NCBI GenBank assembly: GCA_949592205.1
Contig: CATIUR010000001.1
Coordinates: forward strand, 264,270,250 to 264,334,249
Origin: Helichrysum umbraculigerum
Taxonomy: Eukaryota; Streptophyta; Magnoliopsida; Asterales; Asteraceae
Direction: 5' to 3'
DNA: 64,000 bases
Part shown: positions 44,078 through 55,523 of the stretch, piece by piece
Numbering within the stretch: position 1 is the stretch's first letter
Layout of the letters: every line of letters starts with the position of its first letter
Made by a program: the position numbers and the translations under genes
Notes under the pieces: generated by a model
Seen by the model: only the letters and a program-made list of their open reading frames with translations
What the model was told of the DNA's origin: nothing
Databases searched by the model: none

Positions 44078-45475
44078 TTCCAGGTGATCCACGGTGAGAT
44101 AGACCACCGGCATTTCCTTGGCTTCCACGTATTTGTACTCTACCAGTGGTATTTCCAATGCTATACCAAGTATTATGCCGTATTACAGTGATCCCACAGT
44201 TTCATACAAATAGGAGATAACTGTGTATTCGTAGTTAGGGTTGATCAGATCCTATCCTAAGGCAACAGTCACGTGAGATACCAGAAAGGGTGATTAATTA
44301 AGTCTACATCCAGGATAAGTCTAAACATGTATGCAGCATAACAACTACCGATCATATATAAGATATATTAATTAAACATCATCCCTAATCCTAACATCTA
44401 CATTTCAACAATCACATATTAATCTAGCTAATCAGCATGGCGATAATCATAGATCGTACTGAAATAATATGCAAAGTAAACATTATAACAGTAAGAGAAT
44501 AAGATAATATCACCGGATTAGAAGAGTAATACTGAGGATTACAACAGTCTGACTTGAATAACCTTGCTACAGCTAGATTACCCAATTACAACTTTCCTCT
44601 AGCTCTAACCGCTAACTTATACCTCTCTAGTTCCCTAGAGAGAGAAACTAGAGAGAGAAACTAACTATAATAACTACAAAACTTTAGAGAGAGAAAATAA
44701 TCTAGAGAGAGAGTGAGAATTGTGAATGAGAGATGAGAGGTGTGTAAAATTGTGAAATGGAGTTTGGTATCTATAGGAGAAGGGTGAAAGCCTTGGTATA
44801 AGTCTTGAAGCACAAGATACAAGCATCAAAGTAGCATACGGGGTAAGCGGACCAGGGGGAGGGGGCAAACGGCACCCAACAAGGCAACACACCTCGTATA
44901 CGGCACCCTAAGGGCCGTATACGGCACCTAGGGTACCGTATACGGTACCTAGGTGTCCAGGGGGTTGGTGCTCCATTTGGCCTCCGCTGATTTCTCGGTT
45001 GCTTGATTCGTCCGTATCTTCTTCGTTTGGAGTCCGTTTTGCTTGATTCTTGCGCCGTTGGATTCGTTTTTCCGTTACACTTCTAATGAAACTAAGTTTA
45101 CCAAATTTGGAGGTGTTTGACTTTTGCTTGTTCCGGATGACGATCGGCGGGTTTCCAGACTGTACATCTTCTTCATTCTTTACCCGTTTCTCTTGATTCT
45201 TTTTCCTCCGATCTTGGATTTTCCTATTGAATTTTAAAATATGCATTAAGATCTAATTTGATAGGATAATCAAGAATGGAATATCTAAGGTGATTGTTTT
45301 TGCCTCGGTTTGCGTGTAAATTGGGTGTTTTACCTGATTTTTGTAGCAACGCTCGTATTTAGACTACCTTGGTGATTTTTGATGATAAATGATTGTTTTG
45401 AAATGTTTTCACCAGAGAATAGTCTAAAAAGTACGAAAATAAGTACTTAAAAACATGAATTTTTGAGTCACATCA
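44078..45475 (-). repeat. Element B 5' LTR, U3-R side piece
   Basis: Continuation of 18545-19529 beyond Athila-1. Its outer end reads TGATGTGACTCAAAAATTCATG on the minus strand, an Athila-type LTR start. The first part (44085-44200) resembles D's LTR near 49275-49390. Three CCGTATACGG palindromes or near copies lie at about 44895-44945, upstream of a TATA-like sequence near 44770. The purine runs near 44640-44720 are GAGA-rich. The frames at 44674-45246 are incidental. Confidence 0.75.
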
Positions 45476-46101
45476 GTGTGGTTTGTGTTGAGGAGGCGAC
45501 TCCTATTTATAGGCAAAGGGTGAAATCAGCCATACAAGTCACGAAGCACCAACGTACAAGCAAACGAAGCACAAACGGGCAGCATATGAGGTGTCAAAGG
45601 CTGTAAACGGCTTGCCCAAGGCCGTATACAGCTTCCGTCTGATTCACGTGTTGCTTAAAACGTCTGTATGTTCTTCGTTATGCGTCCGTTTGACCTGATT
45701 CTTTCGCCTGTGTCTTCGTAATTCCGTTACGCTTCTAATGGTGCCAATCTCACTGAAATTGGATGACATTATAGGTGTCGGTAATCGTCATGTCTTCTCC
45801 GTTCTTTATCTGTTTTGCATGATTCTTGATTTTTCCGTCTCTATTTTACCTAATACAACATACCACAAGGTTAGAATATGTTTATCATAAGGTAAATGAG
45901 GGTGTGAGAATCGGTTGTTGTTTATTTGCTCTGTTTTGCTCGTTATTCGGATGTTTTTAGTGACTTTTGTAGCAACGTCTATATTTTGAGCACTTTAGTG
46001 AATTTTATTAAATAATGATTGTTTTGGAATGTTTTCAGTAAAGATGTGCCCAAAAAGCGGGGAATATTGTACTAAAAAACATGACTTTTTGAGTCACGTC
46101 A
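45476..46101 (-). mobile_element. Element F: Athila-type LTR fragment (U3)
   Basis: Reads TGACGTGACTCAAAAAGTCATG from its right edge (minus strand) and aligns loosely along its length with element B's U3. A TATA box (CCTATAAATAGG) lies near 45510, next to the point where B is inserted. Only the U3 is in the window, so it could be a solo LTR or a 5' LTR. Its host is element E: sequence right of 46101 is not Athila-like. Confidence 0.65.
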
Positions 46102-46347
46102 ATTATTATTGATGTATATATAAATGCGGTAATATACAATATCACAATTTAGAAATCAATAATGTAGAATATTGGAGAGAAATTGTCCATTGATATTACG
46201 AAGTCACAAGATTACAGAAAATTTCTAGTTACGAGTTTCAAAAGTTACAAACTTAGATGTTTTGCAAAGGTACCGGGAGTCGTCACATCCGGTCGAATTA
46301 AAAAGGTTTTACATAGATAGCTAGTAGGTTACATGCTAGATACAATA

Positions 46348-47037
46348 CTAGTCTCGGCGTAGTTTCAGTTGAGGCAGTAGTGCAGTGAGATGGTCCACAG
46401 ATTCAGCAAGTCTGTTAACCACTCGGAGGGCATCCTCGGTTTCCCTTAGACGTGTTTCACATTGATGCAACCTTGTTTGCAGAACGGCGATTTCGTTTCG
46501 GTTACTGATAACTTGATTATGAACGATCTCCATGGTTTCAGCAGTGTCTTCCATTTGATTATGAGTACGGTTAACGGTTACAAACAGATCTTCCTGATCT
46601 AAGTAGATTTGTGCGATGCGGCCCTAAGCCGTTATCATCCAGTTTTCTCGGGTTTCTTGAAGTTCAATTTTCATGTCGTGCAACATGCGTTCATGACGGT
46701 GCACGCGAGCAGTTAACACTGGTACAGTGTGGCGTGTCGGTTCTTGAGTGTACGGGGAGAGATCCATAGGTGAATATCCTCCGACATCGTCAGGGATTTC
46801 AATGTGTTCCTCAATCCTCCAGGTGGCCATAGCCGCAGGTAACCAGCTCCATTGATGAGCAACTGCTCGATGGCGAGTTAAAGTAGATGTGTTACCAGTA
46901 GTGGCAGGATTGGCATAGGGGCTAGCTCGGCGCGAGCTACCAGTGCGTCTAGCCACCAGGGGTTCTGAGTGGCTGCGACGTGAGCGAGAGAGAGATGATG
47001 GAGTACGTGTAGTTTGTCTAGATGATGAGTCTGCCAT
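46348..47037 (-). pseudogene. Gag-position ORF of element E, one in-frame TAG
   Basis: The ATG at 47037 (MADSSSRQTT) lies about 330 bases after the primer-binding site. The first part is Ser/Arg-rich, then PMDLSPYTQEPTRH and a helical stretch. A single TAG at 46626-46624 interrupts the frame, which continues in phase to 46348 with a coiled-coil-like tail (LRETEDALRVVNRLAESVD). It totals about 230 codons. There is no zinc knuckle and no clear Retrotrans_gag signature. Position suggests Gag N-terminus; identity is unproven. Confidence 0.5.
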
Positions 47038-47071
47038 TTCTGTGGCAAGAACGTTTAGAAAGTGAGGCCTA

Positions 47072-47118
47072 TGTATATATATCATATCATATCATATCAT
47101 GTCATATCATATAATATA
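47072..47118. repeat. ATATC-type microsatellite
   Basis: Imperfect pentanucleotide repeats (ATATC/CATAT) in the leader of element E. Confidence 0.8.
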
Positions 47119-47369
47119 ACCTAGAGTGTCTAGCACAAACAAGTATAAGTCCCGGTTTCTCTCGTGGTCAGAGTCAACTAGTGTATTCCTGTTTAACATA
47201 ACCGTTTCAGCTCTTACATCATCTTTATTTAATTATACATAGTTGATCAGGCTATGTTAAATTAAACTCGTACGATGTAATCCCTGATCCAATCATGCTT
47301 AATAAGGGAATACTGCCTAACGGTCATAGTCTAGGCCCACTAAATTCAACCCAGTTCACTATAACCTTA

Positions 47370-47382
47370 GGCTCTGATACCA
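47370..47382 (-). promoter_or_regulatory. Primer-binding site of element E
   Basis: The minus strand reads TGGTATCAGAGCC, complementary to initiator tRNA-Met, three bases after the LTR end at 47386. Confidence 0.8.
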
Positions 47383-47385
47383 ATC

Positions 47386-48021
47386 TGTCGCACCCCCAAA
47401 TTTATGATGCGGAAGCGGTTCGGGTCGGGGCGCGACCGAATACAGTAATCACAGCACACAAGGTATATTATGAACGACTCTATATGCGTCGTTTAACAAC
47501 TTGTATTGATTAAACAAAAGTTTACATCAACATTTATAATTACATTAGCTCGGTTTGAGATTTAGAGATTTACATACATAATTAACTTATACAAAATGTA
47601 ATAATGCAGCTAAATCTCTGAATGTTTTTATGCTGACACGAGCTAAAGTATCCTGATCGGGCAGTCCAACCTACTGCTGAGTACCTGCGATACATGCTAA
47701 AATGGTTAGCGAAATGCTGGTGAGCTCACAGGTTTGTATGTCAAAACATATTTGTATGAACCGCAAGATTTAATTGAATTTAAAGTGAAATTAAGCAAAA
47801 TAAAAGTTATACAGCCATGAACACATAGTCTGAGCTTAACTTGAGGGTCGGGTCCACATTTAAGGAATTCTGATCGAGGTGCCTCCTACGAGTGCCTAAT
47901 CTACAATCGTCTATCCAAATGCTAATACGTCCGTTTGACCAGTTAGTGCTTGCTAACCCGGACGAGGATTGTCAATCCTATATGATATCATATACTAACA
48001 TTCACACTACAGATGTATTAC
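47386..48021 (-). repeat. 5' LTR of element E, partial
   Basis: Begins next to the primer-binding site (TGTCGCACCCCC as printed) and is cut at 48021 by insertion of element D. The remaining U3 lies beyond the window. The frames inside (47295-47513, 47892-48074) are not supported as genes. Confidence 0.65.
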
Positions 48022-50503
48022 TGTTGCTATCGAAAACAACGGATGGTTTTAAATTTATAATTGTTGGGGTCTAAGTGTGACTTACTAATACTGAACCAAA
48101 AGGTTAGTAGGCGGTAAGTTGGAACTAGAGTCGTTCTTAAAGAGAAACTGAATTGAAACTGAGGTGATCCAATCAATCTTTCTTTTCTAGTTAATGTTTT
48201 AAAAGAGTGCGTTGGCGGTTTTGGTTCAGTTAACTAGATAAACTAAATAAAGCGGATAAAATGTAATAGGATATCAGATATGCAAAGTAGTATTTGTTGT
48301 GAATTCGTTAGTTAATAATTATGGGATGATGACACTTACGGGAAAATGATTAACTAAATTTGATTTCTTATGAGATTCATTAATTTATGGTATAACCAAT
48401 AGATTCCTTATTAGTCGGTTATCAACTAATATGTCACGAGGAACTGAGGTGTCGTGATTCTGACCAGACAGACAATGCTCAACTCTCCACACTCTCCTGT
48501 GACGGAGTCAGTGACCCATATTATTGAACGTATTCGCTCATGGGCGAAGGAATAGAGTAGCAAGTCCATAACATGTCTAGCCGTTCTTAATACCACAATG
48601 ATTATGAATCCATTAAACAACTAACTTAGAATTTGTGTCCGGACTTATTTAATCAATTTCTACCAATGAAACTTAAGCGTGATAAACGAGGGAAAGCATT
48701 TAGGTTTCTTGCGTACCATACTTTAGGTTTCATGGTTTTAATAAAAAGTATCGGGTTAAGTTGGATTTTAAACTTGCCTTTCTCAATACAATTAACAAAT
48801 CCCTAGGTTTTCGTAAATGGACATTTAGCCTTTAGCCTACCTAATCTAATCTAATTTAAACTAAAACAACTAATTAAAATGCTGACGGCTTTTTACAGAA
48901 AGTTAAACCCAGACCATATCGGAAAATACTATGGTAATTCACAACGTATTAAATTGTTTACCAACGTTTCTGTTGTGAGTTCAATTGCTTCGCGATGTTT
49001 ACATGATAAGTATGATATGATCAGAAGTGTACAATACTCATGGCAAGTCCACGTAATCACATTGCATTTTATAATGCTTGCATGACGTTACAATTAAAAA
49101 CATAGTTTTTACACAGATAACTATTGACCGAGTATTGAGGTTCGCGACTCCTCTTTACAAGGTTACAATCACGTTTGTTAATCGAAAGGCGAATATAAGT
49201 TTTAAGTTTAAAATCACAAGATAAGTCCGTCCACAAGGTTTCCAATTTTATAACGTCGATCAATAATAAAAACTACCTTCGGTCGTTACTGGCTTCCATA
49301 TATTTGTACTATGCTCAGAAGCATTTCCAACTATACCGAGTAATCAGTCGAATAGGGCCGTCATATTATTTCACGACGTATTCAAAGTCATCCCACAGTT
49401 ATATATACTAACTACATCACAACAAATACAATAGTAATCTACTCGCTAATCATGGTAAAAACGATCGCAAACATAATTAAAGCAAACATGTTTAATTAAG
49501 ATAGATAAGGATAGAGATAACCGATATTAATATGCGAGAAGGAATAGACTTGAATTAATGATCGTAACTCCAAGCGTACACCAAAGATTACAACACGTTC
49601 CTAGCTTTCTTTCTACTCTAAACAAGATGCTAAACTAACCTAATGCTAATTTAAAGAAAGTAGAATGAGAAAGTGAGAAAGTAACTAATGCATAAGTGAT
49701 ATGTGTGAAGGTGTAGGTGTGTTTTTAAAATGAACCAAAAGCCTCCTATTTATAGGTGAGCTTTGGCTCACATTAGCACAAGTTGTCCTTGAGGCTCATG
49801 TTAGAAGACTTTCCAAAAGTGGCTTGTACAACGCGAAAAGTAATCAAACCGGGTACCGTACAACGCGAAAAGTAGGCGAACCGGGTACCAAAAGTTACCA
49901 AAAACGGAAACCGGGGCAGGTGAGTGGTGGCCGGCGGCGGTGGGCCACCTGCCGGCAGCGGTGGTGAGGTGGCCGGCGGCGGTGGGCCCCACCCCGCCCC
50001 GTTGCGCGGTTTGTTGCTTCATTTCTCGATTCATGCGTGTTTCCTTCGTTATACGTCCATTTGAGTTGATTATTTTTTTGTTGGATTCGTAATTCAAAAA
50101 CGAAGATTTTGACATAGGATATGCCTTAAAATGAGGTTCCTAGCTCCAGATATTGCGTATGGATCATTTGGATCTTCCGGCGGGCGCGAAATCTTCATTT
50201 TTTACCCGTTTCAGTTGATTCTTCTTCTGTTGGATCCGAATTTTAAAAACGAACATCTTGGAAATAATGGATGTTGGTGAAGGGCACTTTGGTCTTGCAA
50301 TCTCGTTTTTATGCCTTGAATCTTCAAACGTGTGTGGAATCTTCGTTTCACATCCGTTTTACTTGATTTTTATCGTGCGACCTCGTTTTGACCTTCTTGG
50401 CATAATGTTACTGATTTGTGTTATATTTGAGTTAATTTGCCAAGAATCGTTCCAAAATGAGAGAGATATCGGTAGTAAAAACGTGACTTTTTACGCGATA
50501 TCA
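48022..50503 (-). repeat. 3' LTR of element D
   Basis: 2482 bases, TGATATCGCGTAAAAAG to GATAGCAACA on the minus strand. The U3 is very close to that of Athila-1 (same start, GCCGGC cluster at about 49920-49995, TATA region). The R-U5 half is more diverged. The frames at 48426-50590 are incidental. Confidence 0.9.
49746..49754 (-). promoter_or_regulatory. TATA box in element D 3' LTR
   Basis: TATAAATAG on the minus strand; the equivalent in the right LTR is 63812-63820. Confidence 0.65.
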
Positions 50504-50519
50504 AGTATCCCACACTTAG
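50504..50519 (-). promoter_or_regulatory. Polypurine-type tract of element D
   Basis: The minus strand reads CTAAGTGTGGGATACT before the LTR start TGATATCGCG, the same as in Athila-1. Confidence 0.65.
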
Positions 50520-52025
50520 AACTTTGCTTGTCCTCAAGCAAACTAACGTTCAACATAGTTAAAGATAAGCAGATAATGAAATTATTTTAAGATGAGAACT
50601 TTTTACTAAGGGGTTTTGGAAAAATAAAGATATTTGGTATTTTAGAAAGCAAGGTTGTAATCTTTAGGAGCATGCTTTTGATCATTGATCGTTGATACAT
50701 GACTAGGCGATCCTCTCAAGGTGGTCACTCCAATCACTCAAAGTGTTTAGGGTTTCCTATTCTCTTATGCTCAGAACGCCAGTCATGTATTGTTTATCGT
50801 CATAGGCTTGGTCGAGCATCAAATCGTTACCTTTTTGGTGAGCGCGAAGTCGATCTAGCCACAATCATTCTAAGGGAAGTGATGTAATGTTGGTGGTGTG
50901 AGAGGGGTTTTGTTGGGTTTTGTTTTTGGTGAAGCGGAAAGTTGGAAATTTTGAATTTTCGGGAGGATTGACGCCTTCTTTCTATTTTGGTCGGAGTCTT
51001 CTTTCTCCATTTGACTTTCTTTTCTTTGAACTTTCTTGGGACTTTTTCTTTCCTTTTGATGTCATATCCTTGATTTTTCTCTTTTTTCATCTTTGGAACT
51101 TTGTAGGAAGTTTGAGGGATGTTTTTGAGTAGGTAAAGGGGTAACGTATTTATTTTGGGTGTATGGATGGGTTCAAGAATGATGTGATTCAATCTCCTTT
51201 TTGACTCACAAGTTTGGATTCGAAATACATAACAAGAGCAAGTTCTGAGTCTAAACGCATACATCGGCACACTCAAGAATCGAAAAAGTGAAGCATTAAA
51301 AGTGAATGCTTTTCATATGGCTCAAGATACCTCACGAATCGAAAGTTGGTTTGTTGTGTGCTTAGCCATGCGATGCTCTTTATGGGATTGTCAAACTAGT
51401 TTTCGAAAGAACTTATATTTTATTTTTCTTTCTTCCCCAAAGTAAATCATTCTTTTAAAATTTTTCATTTTCTACATATTTTTAACTTAGTTTTGAAAAA
51501 TTTTGTTTACTTCTATGGAGAAGCAAGGTCTAATAAAGAGCAACGATTCAGAATCAAGCATATACCAATGTCCATTTAACAGTAGTTCAACTACTGCTAT
51601 CCCACACTTAAAGGAACATCGTCCTCGATGTTATACTAAGCTCTGAATGGGGTAAAATCCCATACTTAGGGTTTTAAACATCTAAGATTTATTCTTTCAG
51701 TGTGTGTGCTGGGTTTGAATCCCACACTTAGTGATAAGCATAATGGATATTGTATATTTAAAACGAATGAAAGAAACGGTTTTAGAAATACTCCCCGGTG
51801 ATTGCAGTATTCTTTTGGTTGCATCTGCCGGTCTTTGTCTTCTTTAGTGCATTCTTGATCAAGTCTTCTTGTGATTGGTCTCGTGAGTGTGAACACATCG
51901 GATATACTATTCTTCGGTTGTTGATGCTTTCTTGCAAGCTGGAGCATTCTTTGTATGATCCGAGTGTGAAAGATAGTCGGAGATGTCATCACTTTTTGGA
52001 AAGTAAAATAGCGGAAATAAAACAC
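50520..52025 (-). other. Element D 3' tail
   Basis: 1.5 kb without a supported gene. It holds further AAGTGTGGGAT copies at about 51598-51611, 51657-51668 (one change) and 51718-51731. The Lys/Arg-rich minus-strand frame at 50827-51276 has no counterpart in the Athila-1 tail and was not called. Confidence 0.6.
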
Positions 52026-52071
52026 GGGTTGCCTCCCGAGAAGCGCTCTTTTAAAGTCGAGAGCTCGACTT
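52026..52071 (-). promoter_or_regulatory. Conserved AGCGCT...GGAGGCAACCC block
   Basis: The minus strand carries TTAAAAGAGCGCTTCTCGGG followed by AGGCAACCC, about 80 bases after the pol-slot protein. It is the counterpart of 39191-39244 and 16844-16895. Confidence 0.6.
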
Positions 52072-52148
52072 AGTTCTCTTCTTCCTCAGATGATGCTTGA
52101 TGCATCAGTAGTGGTGGCGTGGTCACTGTGGTTCCTTGGTAGAGAGTA

Positions 52149-53381
52149 TCATGGAGGATAGTACTGCAGGAATTGCTCTATCATGTCAGCAATAAGAGTT
52201 GGTGGGTTGGTGGATAGCATTCTGAAGCTTTTGAAGTGATCGGTGGCGAGTCGGTCGAGAATTGCCATTCCATAGCAGATGTATCGAACTGCCCTTGTAA
52301 CTGGCCCGTTAGGGTCAATGCGAGTGCAGGTGTAAGTTCGAACGATTTCACGCTATGGGTGGTTCCTTCCTATCGAGGCGATTAAAGCCATGAATTCGGT
52401 TTTCACTTCTTCAAAATCATTAGCCCAAGGGTCTCCTCCGAAGGATCTGGTTGCTTGGCACACTTGTCTGATTAGTTGATGTTGCTCGCGGTTGAAGGGA
52501 AAATCCGATTCGGTGAAGATGCAAATTAACTTGCTGACTATCTCGTGATATCCATTTCGGTAGACGTCGAGTTCTACATCTTCTTTTTGGTACATTTCGC
52601 GCAGTCGGGTAGTCACATAAGTGGCTAAATTGATTTGCGACATGTATGGGATGAATCTCGGTACTTCACGAGTTTCTTCTTCATAGGCTGGCTCGTTTAG
52701 CTCATCAATTATTAGTTCAATGTGGTGCCCAATGGTGGATTGAATGACGATCCTGCAGTTCTCTGACGCCGTGAGGTGCTCTCCAGTTTCAATGAGATCT
52801 AGAAGGGCTCTTAGATCTCCCACCATTCTGATGTTGGCATAACTTCTTGGGTTCCCTGTGGCTCTTTCCAGATTGGTTCTCATTGATGCAAGAATAGCTT
52901 TTTGACTTGATGAGTACGGAAAAGCTGACCCTGCTAAGGCACAATATACTTTTTGGTATATTCGCCTTTGGTTTCCGTAGAATTCGATTTCTCCCATTGG
53001 GTAGTTAGGTCTTTCTCGCTGTCGAGCTTCTCTGGTAAGTTGTTCTTGAAGCAAGTCAGAGAATGCTCGAATGTTTCTCCGAAGAGTGCTGGGCTCTGGT
53101 TCTCCATAATTGGCGAGATATGAATCATAGTCTCGTATGATTGCCCTTATCATGTGTCTCTGTGCGGTGTTGTAGTCGTTAGTTGATTCTTTGATGGCTT
53201 CTACGATGATTCGGACATCTTCGTATTCGTCAATCATCTCGATCATGTCTTGATGAGCATCTATAAGAGGGATTTCTAGTCTCTCAGTTGCGACAGCAGG
53301 GGAATTAGGGGGAGCAAGAGGAGATTGTGGAATAGAGCGTTCATCGAGAGTGATGTTGATGTAGTCATCATCACATTCACT
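52149..53381 (-). pseudogene. Unknown pol-slot protein (family copy 3), split by S2, one TAG
   Basis: Third copy of the unrecognised family, fused in frame behind D's protease and acidic linker; S2 sits at the join. Units: NDYNTAQRHMIRAI near 53165, FPYSSSQKAILASM near 52920 and FPFNREQHQLIRQV near 52507, with LIIDELNE and LATYVTTRLREMY between them. A TAG at 52355-52353 interrupts the frame, and coding similarity to copy 2 continues past it (NPPTLIADMIEQFL against NPADLIYNVIRAL) to a TGA at 52151-52149. The ATGNP motif after unit 1 is shared with copy 1. No enzyme motif is visible. Alternative ideas are a divergent second capsid domain or a decoy of an accessory factor; neither can be shown from sequence. 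Confidence 0.72.
53377..53381. repeat. Target-site duplication of S2, left copy
   Basis: TCACT, identical to 59096-59100 on the other side of S2. Confidence 0.92.
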
Positions 53382-53838
53382 TGATAGTCCCGTACTCGTG
53401 GGATCTGATCGGATCGTTTGATTGATTGCTATTGCGGAATGATAAACAATCAATATATGAATCACGAACACAAACGATTTCTATAAGCTTTTGTATATAT
53501 ATTCACAATTGATGAATAAAGCTTTACAAACACGAACTCTGTCTCTCTCACACCAAAAACGGCTCACCTCACTCTCACACGTCCAACCCTAAATCTGAAG
53601 TATAACTCGCTATTTATATCAAACCTATTGGACCCTGCGACGTTAAGCCCAACGTCGCAGGCCCAGACCCTTGCGACGTCTGACCCGACGTCACAGGCCC
53701 AATTACAATGTCACCATTCTATATATATTTCATTTACAGACTCGAATACACACTCTAAACACTATACATTTGTAGACTAATTGACTTTGACAATTACAAT
53801 AGTTTGACCAACTGACTGACACACAAAATGCACCAACA
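53382..53838 (-). repeat. 3' LTR of S2
   Basis: 457 bases, TGTTGGTGCATT to GGGACTATCA on the minus strand. A GCGACGT-type cluster lies at about 53636-53692, directly upstream (minus sense) of a TATAAATAG box near 53610-53620. Confidence 0.93.
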
Positions 53839-53850
53839 AACTCCCCCTTG
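53839..53850 (-). promoter_or_regulatory. Polypurine tract of S2
   Basis: The minus strand reads AAGGGGGAGTT, abutting the LTR start. Confidence 0.85.
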
Positions 53851-55523
53851 TCATCAGCTTGGTCAAATAAGTCTTCAATTAGTCTTCATCAACAAACTCT
53901 TTCATGTCTTTGACAATCAGAAACTCCCCCTTTGAGATAGCATGGTCTTCCAAGAAATCTTGATGTCCAAATTCATGTGACTGACACAAATTTATCATAC
54001 AATAAGATCTTCAAACTCTGTGACCATTTCTCAATCATCAGCAGCTTCTCCGATAGAATTATCTTCACAATCTTTGGAGAATAACCGACATCCTTTACAT
54101 CTTCAATATTTGACTTTAACAAGATATGTGATGTTTGAAGAAAATAACATAGAAATAAAATCTTTTTGTATTTTCTTTTTAAAGGAAAAGTAAATAACAA
54201 AGATTAAAATAAATTTGGGGATCGGATTGTTTTAAGTCTGCTTAGGGATCATATCAGGCCAACATGCAATTATTAGCAAATAGTAAGTGTTATTTCGATC
54301 ATCAGTATATTTGTCCACTTTAAATTTACTTGACATATTTAAAGCACCTTTTATAAAAATTAGTTCAAGACGATCATCGGTATTGTTTGTCCACTTAAAC
54401 ATGTTACATCCGTATCTGTGAGCTAACCTTTATTGTTAGTATGAATATTAATTTTGAGAAACCTATTATATGATATACTGATAAACTTCAGTAAAACAAA
54501 CACTGCATATTCACACAAGGTAGAGATTACAAGACCAAGTTTATCTCGGTTTTCTCGTAACATACACTTGATATTTATATTTAGGCATACATCAAACCGA
54601 CTATGAAGATACTAGTGGCCCCAGATCTGTACTTAGTACAACAGAGGGTCCCTTAGTATGAACATAACAAGTTTGAGACTATTTGCATAACTAATGGATT
54701 CAGGTCTGTACGTGAGTACAACAATAGTCACCATTAGTTAGGCGAATAATCATATTATCACTATATGCCCATTTTACATTTACATAATTATGACAGTGTA
54801 TGATAGTACTTCCATTTATCAATTAAGACTTATGTCATACATTATATAACATTTTTCTCAAAGTAATAAACAAGTTTTATTATTACTTCTTACTCACTCA
54901 CAAACCGGTGTGTACCATGCCTACCGATACATCATATAATGAAGCCAATGTTTATAGAAGATGTGTTAAATATACCAGATAAACCTACTGACACATCAAA
55001 CATAAACCTTAAAATTTCCATTTTTATGCATATCACCCGATGTACTATCATATCCCAAGTTGTTTTACAGACACACAATCCAACATCTTTTCAAGACTTA
55101 AGAATCTTGCTATTCACATTTCTGAATTAAATAATCAGAATTTTTAATATTCAGAATTACTCCCCCTGAACAGCAAATTCTTATATCCAATCCAAAAAAT
55201 ACTCCCCTTAAACATTAAACATATTTTTGTATTTTTTTTAATTGAATAAATTTCGCAACATTGCATTTCTTTAATACTAAAAAGTATAAAGAATGGCTGT
55301 TGCATCTATAACAAATAAAAATAGATAAAATTTAAATAAAAAATTCAAAATCACATATCAAGTCAAGTCAAATGCCTTTTAACACTTTTACCACCTCATA
55401 ACATCGAAAATCTCATCCAATCACAAATCATCATCGCATTCTTCCAACAATATCCATATCCATGCAGTCACTAAAAATGTTAGCTTTCAATAACCTGACT
55501 GCACCACCACAAACAATTAAACG
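53851..55523 (-). other. S2 3' non-coding region
   Basis: 1.67 kb without a gene. The stretch 54240-54930 aligns in reverse with S1 32300-33140, including the two TTGTAC...GTACAGA hairpin-prone pieces (near 54631 and 54707). The alignment has single-base indels, so conservation is not of a protein. Confidence 0.7.

Larger units (their letters stand above)
4716..45475 (-). mobile_element. Element B: Athila-like, non-autonomous, heavily invaded
   Basis: This is a minus-strand gypsy element reassembled from pieces: 5' LTR (45475 down to 44078, then 19529 down to 18545), primer-binding site (18541-18522), unknown protein (18374-16914), conserved block (16895-16844), spacer, Athila-type extra ORF (15292-13448), and 3' untranslated tail (13447-12234 and 4978-4716). 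Its 3' LTR lies left of the window. Invaders are Athila-1 in the 5' LTR, element A and the copia element in the tail. The two LTR parts add to about 2.38 kb, close to the 2.42 and 2.48 kb LTRs of Athila-1 and D, which supports the reassembly. No RT, RNase H or integrase is present. Confidence 0.8.
46102..48021 (-). mobile_element. Element E: gypsy-like 5' end primed by tRNA-Met
   Basis: Visible parts are a 5' LTR piece (48021 down to 47386), a TGGTATCAGAGCC primer-binding site and a small gag-position ORF. F truncates it on the left and D interrupts the LTR on the right. The LTR end (GGGGGTGCGACA on the minus strand) reminds me of Tekay-type gypsy LTRs of composites, but no pol is present to confirm it. 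Confidence 0.6.

Noticed and set aside
50827..51276. 149-residue Lys/Arg-rich minus-strand frame in element D's tail
   Set aside because: No counterpart in related tails; composition reflects an A-rich strand rather than a gene.
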